64,000 nucleotides of DNA from Sycobia sp. Sy_11 (GCA_018907035.1 JACCIC010000097.1:570001-634000); one strand, 5' to 3'; counted from the stretch's first letter, positions 42,672-54,180 are shown. Notes: generated by a model not told the origin, from the letters alone. Program-made: numbers and translations.

Positions 42672-43905
42672 ACAGTTAGTCAAGTAAGAGCGTGGTCGAC
42701 TTTACTGACAGATAATGAAAGATTTCGCTCTAATTCCTTCGAAAGCCAATAAGGAAGCTTTATCTTTAATGCATTCTCAACTGAGATTCAATTGTCGTTG
42801 ATCTTTTGAAAGAGAATCACATTAAACGCCATGAGTGCTAAGTACGCGGCGCGCTACAAGGCTGTGTTCTTTTACATCCACCCAAAATGTATCAAAATGT
42901 CGCAATCAGCAGCTGTTAAAGATATGAGAAAGTCGAAAGCATTTATATAGAAGTGAATATAGCGATAAAGTAGCTAAAAATGTCGATGATGTATCAGAAA
43001 ATGGCTCGATACGAAAAGTGGACAAAAAAGGAGAAGAAAGAATAGTGAATCTGTTTTCGCGGAATCCTGCTTTAACACTGCGGCAAGGACAACCAAAATT
43101 AATGGAAAAAGGTTTAGATATATCTCACGAAACTATCCAAAAAACCAATCTTCGTAGATGTTTGCTTCTGTTGATTGAAAAACATGTGACAAAGTGACTC
43201 GCTTGGATACATGAGAATATTGATAGAGATTTTGAAAATTGCATTTTTACTGATGAATGTTCTATATGGATACGTTGTGTCCTCACGCAATCCTGGTCAA
43301 CTTGTACCAATAGGCTTGTTCAACGGACCGTAAAAACAGAGTAAAGGTGTATCTTTGGGGCTACTTCTCAAAGCAGAGATTCGGTACTTTACATCTCTTA
43401 ATGTAAATGCCGAGAAAATGATAAAAATCTAGACAAAGGCTTTACTGTCATCTGCCCAATGATGATTCATCAGAAAAAATGAAGATTGAATTCCGCAGGA
43501 GGACAACCATCCTAAACACCGCAGCAAGCTCTGTGTTGAATGGAAGACTCAATCTGGCATCGTTACATTGAATTCGCCGTCGCAGTCGCTCGATGCAAAC
43601 GCTATTGAAAATGTGTGGGCATATATTAAACAGAAGCTTCATGGAAGACGCACACACACTTTGAAGCAGTTGTCTTACCAAATTCGTCGATTCTGGAGAT
43701 CGTTGCTACAAAAGTACGCCCTCAAATTAATAGAAAGCATACCTCGGGGATGCCAGGCAATTATCGACGTCGGTGGTTACTGAACCCATTATTAACCGAA
43801 TTGCATCATCGTTTGTAATATGTACAATGTATACATAGATATGAAAGTTTCATCAAATAAATTTTTTTATAAATTAACATGACCACCATCTTACTTGACA
43901 GATAG
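42672..43905 (+). mobile_element. Tc1-like DNA transposon, inactive
   Basis: Terminal inverted repeats are visible: GTCAAGTAAGAGCGTGGTC at the left and its near complement at the right, where the reverse complement reads GTCAAGTAAGATGGTGGTC. The size of about 1.23 kb fits Tc1 elements. The transposase inside is broken. Confidence 0.82.
42831..43783 (+). pseudogene. Tc1-like transposase
   Basis: The ATG at 42831 opens SAKYAARYKAVFFYIHPK; DNA-binding pieces follow (KKGEERIVNLFSRNPALTL). The catalytic core reads FTDECSIWIR (first Asp), DNHPKH (second Asp, near 43500) and SQSLDANAIENVWAYIKQ (final Glu). The last open frame is 43568-43783. Stops and shifts near 42950, 43197, 43340 and 43430 disable it. 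The enzyme would cut and paste the element at TA targets. Confidence 0.8.
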
Positions 43906-44313
43906 TAGAAATATAAATAATTGTATTGATGAGTTTTCTTTTTAAATTAAATTTATACAATGGACTGAGAACTATAGTGTATTTTACGTACTGTCCAGAA
44001 AATTATACTTTTCTCATTATTTTTCAATCATTTAAATCACCATAAACTTTTCAAAGACGGGTCCACAGGTACATGTCAAAATAATTTTTTAATTATATTT
44101 TCATAGTACTGTAGTCCCAAGTTATAAATGAGTGCATAGGCACACTTTTAATAAGCAAAATTTATATTGAATAATAGTATAAATAATAATTTCGAAACTT
44201 ATACGAATTAGTACTTATATATATTTACATATAGTTGACTATGTAAAAATTGATTTTAATGCTTTCTTTTGTTTATGTTCGTATAATATAAATATAAAAA
44301 TATATGCTGCAAC

Positions 44314-44379
<66 letters not shown>

Positions 44380-46057
44380 GCAGTGAGAAAGTGTCCAAGT
44401 ACCTAACAAAATGGATATGATAAATGGTGTCTAATAAAGATCGATATTTTTAATGTAATAGCGCTGTATCTTTCTTCTAGTTCTATGTATCTGTAAGACC
44501 TCTATGGAACTAATAAGTTAGACGAACCCATTTAAAAGGTTACAGCTTGCAGAATAGTTTATTAATTATTTAAAAAATTCACGCTTATATTCTTTAAGAT
44601 AATATCAATGTATTGGTATATTTTCTAATAAATCTGTGTGTGTGTGCGCGCGCGTGTGTGCATGTGTCTGTTGAGGGGATTCATATTGTGCGCGCCATTA
44701 CTATAAGCCATGTTTGTGTATTCGTAGTTTACAATGTAGGGTAGAAGATTCCTTATACTTTGTTCTACATTTTCCTTGTACATGAAATTCAATTCCTAAT
44801 AATATGATAAAGTGCGATAAAGCAAATTATTTTAAATAACATTTTTTAGCACAGTTAGTTGTTTCCAGTTTAGCTTATGACAGTAAAAGTTTATCTAAAC
44901 TTAAAAAATTATTTTTATAAATGTTAATGGAATTTCTTTAGAAATTATTCTTGTTACTAATTACTAATATTTAAAAATGGTAAAGGAATTTTTTTTCCAA
45001 TTGAGAGAAATATATTTTAAAATAATGTAAGCCATATCTAACTATTTGTATAATAAAAAATGTGATCGAATAGAATCTTTGAAATTTGATTGAGTCCAAA
45101 TTTGAACTATTTTGTTTGAAAATTTTATAATTAATTTTTATGCTCTTGCGGTAAGTTCCAATTTAAAGAAACAGTTCTGAAAGCTCTCAAAAACTTAATA
45201 AAAATCAGGTGTAACAAAATTATTTAATCAATTCTTCAAGTAACTCAATCATATTAATATTATGCATAAAAACATCTCCTATAAATTTAATATAACTAAA
45301 TACTGTTTAGCTTGGATTTGAATATTTTCCTCCATTTTTACAATAGAGACGATAGATGTTAATATTTTAATTTTATATATTAAAAAAATTTTGAATACCT
45401 TTTGTAAAAGCGGAAAGACTTCGTATGAAATATTCCTACTAGAGTGTTAATTATACTCCTATTTCAATAAAAAAATGAAAACTGCAACTACTTATCCCTT
45501 TAAACAAAGCCTTAAACTGTTTCAAAAGTATTTGATAAAAATATAAATATTTCTAGGTTAATTAAAATACAAAGTAATAAATAACTTCTGACAGAATCTC
45601 TTCCATGTTCAAATAGAAACAAGAATAATACAACATATACGTTGTTAGATAAGGTAAAATTTTACATTATTATCTGATAATTTATAATTTACATTTTTCT
45701 CCCATTCAATGAATTCTTATTGAAAAATAAGTATATATAGAAGAGTGTACCGTTGTTATAAGTCATTTTTAGATACTTACTAATCGTATTAATCGATAGC
45801 TAATTAACTGTCTCAGCAATGACTTATTTTAAAATATTTTTATTTCTTTATATCATTTTTATAAATTATTGGAACAATGAAAGTAAATATAATTTATACA
45901 ATCAATAAATTACATATTGAAATTTAAAATTGTTTTATTCCCAAATTACCTATTGTATCAATATTTTTATAATATAATTCAATCATTATTATCAATTTAA
46001 TAATAAAAAATATTTAATACTACGAATTTTATAAAGTAAAGTAGTTCTAATTATATA
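43906..46057. other. AT-rich intergenic stretch
   Basis: No gene. It contains a (TA)n run at about 44325-44376 and a mixed TG/CG run at 44636-44662. The rest is AT-rich and unassigned. Confidence 0.55.
44325..44376. repeat. (TA)n microsatellite
   Basis: TA run in AT-rich intergenic sequence. Confidence 0.9.
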
Positions 46058-46117
46058 ATGATTAAATCTTACAGAATAATATTTTTCTATAATATAATAT
46101 ATACATTGAGTAAGTGT

Positions 46118-46995
46118 ATGAGGGTTGATCATTATGTAATAAAATATGCAACATGTAGAAAAATAGCTTATATTGATGTATTTTATATATTTTTAATCAC
46201 AGCTTTAGCATTGAGTACAGAAAGAATTATTGGTGGTAGTTACGTAAAAAAAATGTTATAAACTATTAAGCAGAAATTCTAGGTAAAAAAGATCAAAGCA
46301 GTAACAGTTTTCCAATATGCGGTGCTGGTATTATTCATAGCATGTTTGTATTATCTGCTGCGAATTGCTTCGTTCACAGTAATAATAGTTTGAAGAATTT
46401 AATATTTCTTGTAGCTGCAAGTACATATGATTTGAATTTCCCTGAAAATAAAATCACAGTGCTTGTGAAATATATTTACACGCCAGCGTATAACGCTACT
46501 TTGTTTTTAAATGATCTTGCTGTTGTTGAAGTAAGTTCGTTTGATTCTATAGCAAATGAATTTAAGATGATCATTTTATAGTTACCTTTATGATCACATT
46601 GACATATATTAATTTCAAATTGAGTATGATTAAAGCTCAATCGGATATACAACACAATTAGAATTCTATTTTAGTTAAGAAAAGAATTAGGAGCTTACAT
46701 CTGCACGACTTCGCATGAACTTACGTTACCAGCTCCTTATCAATTTTTCGATGGAGTAGTTGGTAAAGTAACTGGATTTGGAGAGGTCTGGATCCAAACC
46801 GAATATAATAAAATTAAGGGAAGCGAAGAAATAATTCGTAAGCGACAAGATTTATTATTGAAATCTATAATGGTTGAGGTTCTCAAGGGTGAGTAATGCA
46901 GAAAATATTTTCCTAAAATTAACCTTGACAGACAAATGTGTGCCTCGACGATACGCAATTCTGAAAATACGTTGCAGGGCCCTTGTCTGGTAAGT
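46118..46995 (+). pseudogene. Trypsin/chymotrypsin-like serine protease, degraded
   Basis: A signal-peptide-like segment (VFYIFLITALALSTE) runs into the activation site RIIGGS at about 46220-46236. The next exon-like piece (about 46282-46530) reads ICGAGIIHSMFVLSAANCF, in which the catalytic His of AAHC is Asn, and then FLNDLAVVE with the catalytic Asp, followed by a donor GAA/GTAAGT. A third piece (46676-46890) gives VVGKVTGFGEVWIQTEYN and a donor at about 46891. The last (46931-46989) reads QMCASTIRNSENTLQGPLSG, where the Gly-Asp-Ser-Gly active-site segment is missing. Between RIIGG and CGAG the frame is interrupted at 46261. It could be a decayed gene or, less likely, a protease homolog with unseen exons. 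Confidence 0.65.
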
Positions 46996-46999
46996 TGCA

Positions 47000-47465
47000 T
47001 TTGAAAAATATATTATTATATTTTTACTGGAAATTATTTTTCTACGTAAAAATTTTTTTTAACGACAATATAAATTTTCGTTCTAATATAGTTTTATCTT
47101 CAAAATTAAATTTTTATCTTTTTGAAAATTTATCACTTATGCTATTTGCTACAATATCTATATACATAGAATTATTACCCCGTTATTATCATTGTTGACA
47201 AAATTTGATCTTTTTACCTTACTTTAACACGACCTTCCGGGTTTTGTAATAAAAAATATAGTCTAATACATTGGTGTATAAGTTGATTTTTATCTCGAGC
47301 GATCAACTTCCGCTGCTTTGTTTAGGGGTAAACTGTTTTACGAGGTAAAGAATCAACTTCGTTAGTCGTATTTAAATTTACTATTATAGATTTATTGAAA
47401 TTTTAAAATTATTGATAAATATGTCATGAAAATAATGAAAAAATTTTAGAAGCAGTATTTTAAAT
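47000..47465. other. AT-rich intergenic stretch
   Basis: No supported gene; the short frame at 46983-47198 is Phe/Leu/Tyr-rich and follows a donor, so it is likely intronic. Confidence 0.45.
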
Positions 47466-47469
47466 TAAC

Positions 47470-48170
47470 CTTTAAAGGGCCGGAAAGCCGATATATCGGC
47501 TCCAAAGTAAATTGATGCGCTAAGTTCGTATCGAAAGTGGGTTTGACCTTATCACATCAGAGTCAAGACCAATGAAGGTCATTTGAAGGTTAAACCTAGC
47601 AATATGGTTAAAATCATTGCAAAAGATATATCTTTATGTTTTTGGAGTCACTGAGTTCGGGTTTTACGTTATTTTGACCTCAAATAAAAATAGAGATGAA
47701 GATTTCTCCAAGGTCAGGTTGAGAATATACCCAGAGAAATATTTAAAATTGGTTTTTAGATTTTGAGAGCGCTTGACACCGAATTTTCTCATTCCACCAA
47801 TCGCATTTTCGTTAATATCATTATTCAGATAAATTTCTGAATCTATTCTCGTGAAAGTAGTTTGCCAGTAAAATTACAGAAATGCTTTTTGCTAGAAACG
47901 TATATATTATCATAATTTAAATTTCTGCATTTAACCTTGAAGTAATCTTGTTTGACCTCGAATGACCATGATTATGAGCAGTTATGATCGATCAGACTCC
48001 AGATTTGGATGCAGTACATCTCAAAACCTGAGAATATGATTTTATTCCTATTTTATCGAACTAAAAATTTTTCATGACCTTCCAGGGGCGAAGAATCGAT
48101 ATATCGGCTAGGACCGGTATATTGGGAACCGATATATCGTGATAGGACCATTGTACAAGCCTCGTCCTAG
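47470..48170. repeat. Segment bounded by CGATATATCG palindromes
   Basis: A perfect 16-base palindrome AGCCGATATATCGGCT lies at 47486-47501, preceded by AAAGGGCCGGAA. Related words ATCGATATATCGGCTA and ACCGATATATCG lie near 48095-48138, preceded by CCTTCCAGGGGCG. The interior carries several TGACCT and AGGTCA words. No coding frame. It may be a small non-autonomous element, but its class is unknown. Confidence 0.4.
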
Positions 48171-48601
48171 TTTTTCTCAGTAACTATTTGTAATAAAAAA
48201 TTAGGTTTGCAATAAATCGACTATTGATTTTTTTTTCGAACGAAGAGCTAATACAATTTAATTGAACTTCGCTGAAGAGATTGTTGAATTTATTATTCAA
48301 TTGCAGTTTACGCTTTCTCCTCAAAAATCAATTAGATAGATTTTTCAAGTAGTCTATGTTAGTTAAATGGAAAATGATCTGGTTCAATTTCATTATTCAC
48401 AATAATCTTTTATTACAATTGTTTGAAATAAATAATAATTTGTAATAAAAAAAGTTAACTAAATATTAACTCTTTATTATAAAAACACGTAAAAGTACCT
48501 AGTCTATGACCATACTGTTGTTTGGAAAATAGCATCTCTATTACTACTTATTTTTAACTGCTAAATTTGATGCATCACACGTACTATATATTGAGAAACT
48601 A
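48171..48601. other. AT-rich intergenic stretch
   Basis: Nothing recognisable up to the TA that precedes the mariner. Confidence 0.5.
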
Positions 48602-49887
48602 TTAGGAGTGTGAATAAGTCTTTCCCGTTTTTTGTAAGAGATGGCGCCACCAATACTGTGCGAGTATTCAATGGTTACATATGTCATAATCAAAGCTTAT
48701 TCATATGTCAACAATTCCATACTAACACATTAGTTAAAATTTTTTCGCATCATAAATTTTTGATATCGTGAAAATGTCGAAATTTGAGCCGAGTCGACGT
48801 CATTTGCGGGAAGTTTCACATTATTGGTTCAATTTGAAGAAATCTGCTGCCGAGACGCATCGATTGCTTCAGGAGGCTTATGGAGAAGGTTGTGTCGATG
48901 ATTCAAGTGTTCGCGGATGGTTTCGACGCTTCAAAAGCGGTGATTTCGACGTGGAAGACAAGGAGCGTTCCGGGCGGCCGCAAATCTTTGAAGATCGAGA
49001 ATTGGCGACTTTGCTTGATGAAGATTCTTGTCAAACTCAAGAAGAACTTGCTGAAGCATTGGGAGTTGACCGAACAACCATTTCCAAGCGTTTGAAAGCC
49101 ATGGGAATGATCCAAAAGCAAGGAAATTGGGTGCCGTACGAACTGAAGCTGAGAGACGTCGAACGGCGTTTTTTCACTTGCGAACAGCTGCTTCAGCGAC
49201 ATAAAAGAAAGGGTTTTCTGCATCGTATCGTGAATGGCGATGAAAAGTGGATACGTTACGATAATCCGAAGCGAAGAAAATCATGGGGACTACCCGGCCA
49301 TGCATCATCATCGACGGCCAAGCCAAATATTCATGGCGCCAAGCTCATGCTCTGTATATGGTGGGACCAGCTAGGTGTGGTTTACTATGAGCTTCTGAAA
49401 CCGAATGAAAGGATCACAGGCGAGGTCTATCGACGACAATTGATGCGTTTGAGCCGCGCACTGCGAGAAAAACGGCCACAATACTCCGACAGGCACGACA
49501 AAGTTATTTTGCAACATGACAATGCTCGCCCACATGTTGCACCGCCGGTGAAAACATACTTAGAAACGCTCAAATGGGAAGTCCTACCCCACCCGCCGTA
49601 TAGTCCAGACGTTGCTCCGTCTGATTACCATCTCTTCAGATCGATGACGCATGGCCTGGCTGACCAGCACTTCCATTCCTACGAGGAAGCCAAAAAATGG
49701 GTGGATGACTGGATAGAGGCCAAACCGGTCGAATTTTTTCGCAACGGGATTCGTATGTTGCCAGAAAGATGAGAAAAAGTTGTAGCTAGCGATGGCCAAT
49801 ACTTTCAATAATTCATTGGTAACCATTTTTTCACAATAAAGGCTCAAAATTTGAAAAAAAACGGGAAAGACTTATTCACATACCTAA
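48602..49887 (+). mobile_element. Mariner element, nearly intact
   Basis: The 1286-base element starts TTAGGAGTGTGAATAAG and ends with the near complement (reverse complement TTAGGTATGTGAATAAG), with a TA on each side (48600-48601 and 49888-49889), the mariner target duplication. A second copy starts at 63509. The long transposase frame and near-identity of the two copies indicate recent activity. Confidence 0.95.
48774..49772 (+). CDS. Mariner transposase, shortened by a late stop
   Basis: Cut-and-paste transposase of the Tc1/mariner superfamily, mariner DD34D group. From the ATG at 48774 (in MSKFEPS) there are 332 codons. Two helix-turn-helix regions come first (AETHRLLQEAYGEGCVDDSS and LAEALGVDRTTISKRLKAMG), joined by the linker SGRPQIFEDREL. 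The WVPYEL segment follows, then the catalytic Asp residues D156 (GDEKW), D249 (HDNARPH) and D284 (VAPSDYH), 34 residues apart in the last pair. A TGA at 49770-49772 ends the frame inside LPER, and the same frame continues as EKVVASDGQYFQ to a second stop, so about 12 residues are lost. Whether the enzyme still works is uncertain. It resembles the mauritiana/cecropia-type mariners. Confidence 0.93.
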   Translation: MSKFEPSRRHLREVSHYWFNLKKSAAETHRLLQEAYGEGCVDDSSVRGWFRRFKSGDFDVEDKERSGRPQIFEDRELATLLDEDSCQTQEELAEALGVDRTTISKRLKAMGMIQKQGNWVPYELKLRDVERRFFTCEQLLQRHKRKGFLHRIVNGDEKWIRYDNPKRRKSWGLPGHASSSTAKPNIHGAKLMLCIWWDQLGVVYYELLKPNERITGEVYRRQLMRLSRALREKRPQYSDRHDKVILQHDNARPHVAPPVKTYLETLKWEVLPHPPYSPDVAPSDYHLFRSMTHGLADQHFHSYEEAKKWVDDWIEAKPVEFFRNGIRMLPER

Positions 49888-49889
49888 TA

Positions 49890-50065
49890 TAATAAACACT
49901 TTAGAGAGATAAAATATCTTGAGCCCTCATGTTAACAATCTGTTTACATACTGGTTTCATATATTTTTATTTATGGTTAAGAAAAGATATTTAATTTGAT
50001 TTGTAATTGGTTCCGTTACCTCTAAAACATATGATAATACAGAAACTGGACACATTGTCATATTG
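49890..50065. other. Short spacer between mariners
   Basis: AT-rich, nothing recognised. Confidence 0.5.
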
Positions 50066-51196
50066 GGTGTACAAATAAGTTTTTGCCATTTTTTTAATAA
50101 AGAAATAAGAATTTCTTGTAAAAAATACAAATAATGTCATTCAAAATATTGCCTATCACTTTCTACTACTTTTGACCATCTTTCGGGCAGCAAGTGGATA
50201 AAAATTTGATAAAAAATTGCCCCCTCTAAAAAATTGCTCGTCTTTTGAAGCGATCCACGAATCGACCCATTTCTTCAATTCCTCCTAAGAAGTCAAGTGC
50301 TGCTCAGCCAGACTATGAGTCATCGACCGGAATAGGTGGTAGTCTGAAGGAGCAATGTCTGGTGAATACGGCGGGTGGGGTAGGACGTCCCAATTCAGTG
50401 CTTCTAACGTTTCCTTTACGATTTTTGCAACATGTGGCCGAGCATTGTCATGATGAAAAATGACTTTATCGCGCTTTTTGACATATTGTGGACGTTTAAT
50501 CTTCAATGCTCGTTTCAATTACATCAGCTGTTGTTGGTAACGTTTCCCAGTGACGGTTAAATTGTATTGGAGTAGTTCGTAATAGATTACTCCAAGCTGA
50601 TACTACCAAATCCACAGCATTAGCTTCTTGCCATGAATGTTTGGCTTGGCCATCGAAGTAGAGGTATCCCCGGGCTTACCCCATGATTTCTTACGCTTTG
50701 AGTTGGCGTAGTGAATCTACTTTTCATCTTCCGTCACGATTCGATGTAGAAATCCTTTGTGATTTTATAAAATCCTTTGACGATAAATATAAAATCCTTT
50801 GCGATTTTTCCTTTTGAGCAATTGTTCGCAAGTGAATAAGCGACGCTCGACGTCGCTTAGCTTCAGTTCGTAAGGAACCCAATTTCCTTGCTTTTGAACC
50901 ATACCCAGGGTTTTGAGACGCTGTGAAATAGCTTTCTGAGTCACTCCCAACTCTTGTGCAAATTCTTCTTGCGTTTGGCACGGATCTTCCTCCAGTAATG
51001 CTTCCAATTCTGTGTCATCATACACTTTGGGCCTTCCACTGCGTGTTTTATCCTCCACATCAAAATAACCACTTTTAAATTTTTGGAACCACTCCTGACA
51101 ACTTCTCTCACTTACATTAACATCACCATTTGCTTCTATGAGTAGCCGATGTGCTTCAGTTGTAGATTGCTTTAAATGAAAGAAGTAAATTAACAA
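50066..51196 (-). pseudogene. Second mariner, 5'-truncated and broken
   Basis: On the minus strand the transposase reads from FFHLKQSTTEAHRLLIEANG through TQEEFAQELGVTQKAISQRL, WVPYELKLSDVERRLFTC (frame 51196-50765) to VIFHHDNARPHVAKIVKETL and SPDIAPSDYHLFRSM (frame 50518-50285). A 36-base-scale local duplication near 50755-50805 (TTGCGATT/TTGTGATT and AAAATCCTTTG words) plus stops break the centre; the first catalytic Asp region reads EDEK. The + strand end GGGTGTACAAATAAGTTTTT at about 50066 is the 3' terminal repeat. The 5' end is missing. It differs enough from the 48602 copy to be an older insertion of a related family. Confidence 0.88.
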
Positions 51197-51199
51197 GAT

Positions 51200-52300
51200 T
51201 TTAGAATTCTATTTGTAGTTGCATAAAAATAATCAAGACTTTAGTATTCTAGTTGTAGTTATATCTCGGCCATGAAGAATTACTGTAATGAATTTCTTTA
51301 AACAATTATTTTAACTAACTCTAAAATAGCTATCAATGTTATAATCTGTGATTAGTCCTACCGTTGATCTAGTAATATTTAAGTAATCGTGAAATAAACT
51401 TTTGAAATAAATTCTACTAGGAAAATCGTTTTCCACAATTGCTAAGATCCTTTATAAGAGAGCAGGTTGTGTCAGGTTGAAAAGTAAAAATTTTGAAGTC
51501 AATAACGATCTCAAAAGGAAGAACTAAGATTGTCAACACCGGTATGGCATTACTACTATTTATATTAAACTTTTATGAGTGTTCCACGATATCATAAAAG
51601 CATCTATTAACACGGAATTCGGATTTCTTTTTTATAATACTATTAAAATGCTACCCTGTTGAAATAAAAGGCATTTTTATATTCAATAAAGTTATTTTGT
51701 AATACATTTTATATTGACGAGAATTTGCAATGTATCCATCTCTACTGAAAACTATTTCATCTGAGTGAGCGTTCAAGGTATTTCTTTTATAATCGATATT
51801 GATGTAGTGTAAATATATACGACGTTCAATATACATATATAATATTATTACTGAATATTATGAGATCGTATATTTTCTTATATTTACTCTTATAATGATA
51901 AGATCAGAATTTGAAATAAATGAATATCCGATTATCTTCGTTACACATATAAAATACATGCTTAAATTAAAAAATGATCATACGCACAGATATACGTTCG
52001 CTTTTATATTTTAATATGAAGATTTTATTAAATGCTAATAATCTATCAAAAATATAATAAACTACACTCTTATACATATTTTTAAGAATATTTCAAATAT
52101 TTAAGAAACTTATACGTATAGTTAATATGTATAGTTTATAATAATTTTATTTTTTATATATAAATCTGCTATCGTATGCTTTTTGAAGTTAAAATTTCTT
52201 TTTTCTAAGTAATAAAAGAGATTTTTACTAAACACTTTTTTGATGTAGCAAAAACTAATATTATCCATCTCACCCCGTGCTTCTCTTATGAAACATTTTT
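51200..52300. other. AT-rich intergenic stretch
   Basis: No gene. The first 80 bases beyond 51196 may be decayed mariner 5' sequence. Confidence 0.5.
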
Positions 52301-52480
52301 TTCGTATTTTAAATTAAATACCGATAATATTTAGTTAGTATTGCAACTTAAATGGAAGCACAAAAAATAAATAAAAATGGTCTGCGTTCTACCTTTTTGA
52401 AGCAAATCCTGAGATAGTACATTTTTTAAGCGGATTCCGAGATAGAACTTTTTTATATACTAACAACGATATATATCCTT
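52301..52480. repeat. Possible fragment of the 1.9 kb repeat
   Basis: GTATTTTAAATTAAATACC and AATATTTAGTTA match 18225-18260. Then AAATGGTCTGCG and CTTTTTGAAGC match 8065-8095 of the left 1.9 kb copy. Similarity fades after about 52450. Confidence 0.45.
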
Positions 52481-52578
52481 CAACTGTAAACGAAAATGTG
52501 TTCTGTGTAATTTACATATTTGAATTAAATCATATTTGTCGTGAAGATCAATCCTAGTTATAAAACAACCTTACTTAA

Positions 52579-53320
52579 TTAATCTAATTGTTCGTTACAA
52601 TTGATCATGTCATACCCAGCACCTTTAATAGCTCCCTTTGTTAATAAGTTTGAAATTAAATCTGTAATAATATTTTCGTTTTTAAGTGCATAATATTGTT
52701 CTGAACAGACTCTTGGGAGTTGTTTTAAAAGGAATTTATCTCCTTCGAACAATGATAAAATAACAGAATTCATTACTAATATTTCCCAATTCTAAAACCA
52801 TAGACTTAACCTTGAGTAGATTGAGTTAATAACTGAATAGATTCTGGCTAAAGTAAGATTTTGTTGCAGGTTCCTATTGTTCATTCAATACTTCATCCAA
52901 ATAATTTTTTTGAAGAATTAGAAGTAGCGATCTTTGTACTTAATATATGCATATCTTGATTTGCAGTATTAGTTTGTTTTATATTTGCGAATCAAGTTTA
53001 CCAAAAAGAAACTTCATTGAATCAAAGGTATCTTTCATTCCCACATTGATCTTAGCGAGAATTAAACTTCTTTGGATTGATATTTCATGATACAAAGCAT
53101 CCAAAATTAAACATGATATATTCCCTAAAATTTCAATCATGATTGAATCTTTATGATTCTCTCGTTTCCATAATGAAGATAAACTTTTTGCTAAACCTTT
53201 GATACCATCTTGTAATTTAACCTGTTTAGCAAGAATAGATTGATATCTATTTTTATTATTCTCGATCAGATAATCATATTTATTTATTTCACTTGTGAGA
53301 ATCTCGAAACAAATAATTTT
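52579..53320 (-). pseudogene. DIRS-like retroelement fragment
   Basis: From about 53320 to 52985 the minus strand has an open run without ATG reading KDSIMIEILGNISCLILDAL, ISIQRSLILAKINVGMKDTF and LFGKLDSQI, a pattern seen at the end of DIRS-type ORF1 proteins. Frame 52773-52579 reads NSVILSLFEGDKFLLKQLP and ENIITDLISNLLTKGAIKGA, resembling the entry to a DIRS reverse transcriptase. The assignment is from remembered pattern only. A (CT)n run at 53336-53358 cuts off the upstream part. Confidence 0.4.
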
Positions 53321-53335
53321 CAGGGTTTTCCTTTC

Positions 53336-53358
53336 CCTCTCTCTCTCTCTCTCTCTCT
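53336..53358. repeat. (CT)n microsatellite
   Basis: Short CT run at the upstream edge of the DIRS-like fragment; it may mark the break point of that fragment. Confidence 0.85.
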
Positions 53359-53439
53359 TCCGCAGTTATAAAACGAAATAACAATAAATGAGGAAAGTAG
53401 AATGCTATTGGCGAAAAAAGATACTATTGTGTATAAATA

Positions 53440-53935
53440 TGAGTAAGACTTTATTTATTCTTCGAAATCTAATTCACCACCCTCAAAATAATTTCCCCGG
53501 ATGAAATACAACTATGACAACCCTTATTTCAATTTTCAAAACATTTATTATACTCGTATTCGAAAATGGCCATCAGTTTCTTCTTCGATTTGGCTTTTAT
53601 TTCTTCAATCGAATCAAAACCGTGTCCCTGAAGTCATCTTTTGAGTTTGCTTAACAACTAGAAGTCACACGGTGCTAAATTAGGCGAGTACGATGGTTGC
53701 GGAACGATATTGGTTGAATTTTTAGCGAAATGTTCAGCTAAAATCAATGCAGTGTGAGCTAGTGCATTATCGTGATGCAAAAACCAAGAGTTGTCTTTCC
53801 ATAAATCTATCCTTTTGAGACGAATAGCTTCACGCAATGGACACATAACACTCAAATAATGTTCTCTGTTAACCGTTTGGTCAATTGGAAGAAATTCATA
53901 ATGCACATACCATGATTATCGGGGAAACCGTGTGC
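53440..53935 (-). pseudogene. Tc1/mariner transposase C-terminal fragment
   Basis: The minus-strand frame 53906-53658 reads YEFLPIDQTVNREHYLSVM, NSWFLHHDNALAHTALIL (second catalytic Asp) and QPSYSPNLAPCDF (third catalytic Asp). The tail continues in another frame (HGFDSIEEIKAKSKKKL and CISSGE) to about 53450. The PQPSYSPNLAPCDF form differs from the 48602 mariner and marks another mariner subfamily. The N-terminal half is missing. Confidence 0.82.
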
Positions 53936-53939
53936 ATAA

Positions 53940-54180
53940 CCTTGATAGTAGATAGGCTATAGGCATTCTAGCAAATAGGCATTCTAGCACACTTCCCCCC
54001 CCCCTCTTTAAAAAGTGTGCTGAGCTCCCAACTAGGTCATGTTGGGGACATAGCACACTTTAGACGTGAGTAGACTTTAACTGCAGTAGAATGCCTATAG
54101 ACTTTCTCGTTTTGTTTTGAGCAAAGTCTGGAGAAGAGGGGATATCCATTCTCCTTTTTGTGCTATAATGCCTATAGCAA
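53940..54180. repeat. Nested inverted repeats at the presumed Polinton left end
   Basis: CTATAGGCATTCTA at 53957-53970 is the exact reverse complement of 54087-54100. Inside it AGCACACTT at 53986-53994 pairs with AAGTGTGCT at 54013-54021 across a C run. TAGCACACTT recurs at 54051 and ATGCCTATAG near 54168. The cluster begins just outside the last capsid gene, where a Polinton terminal repeat would be expected. Confidence 0.5.

Noticed and set aside
45000..46057. A search for further serine protease exons upstream
   Set aside because: Only AT-rich sequence without homologous peptides was seen.
50245..50463. Plus-strand open frame opposite the decayed mariner
   Set aside because: It is antisense to clear transposase coding sequence and carries no domain.
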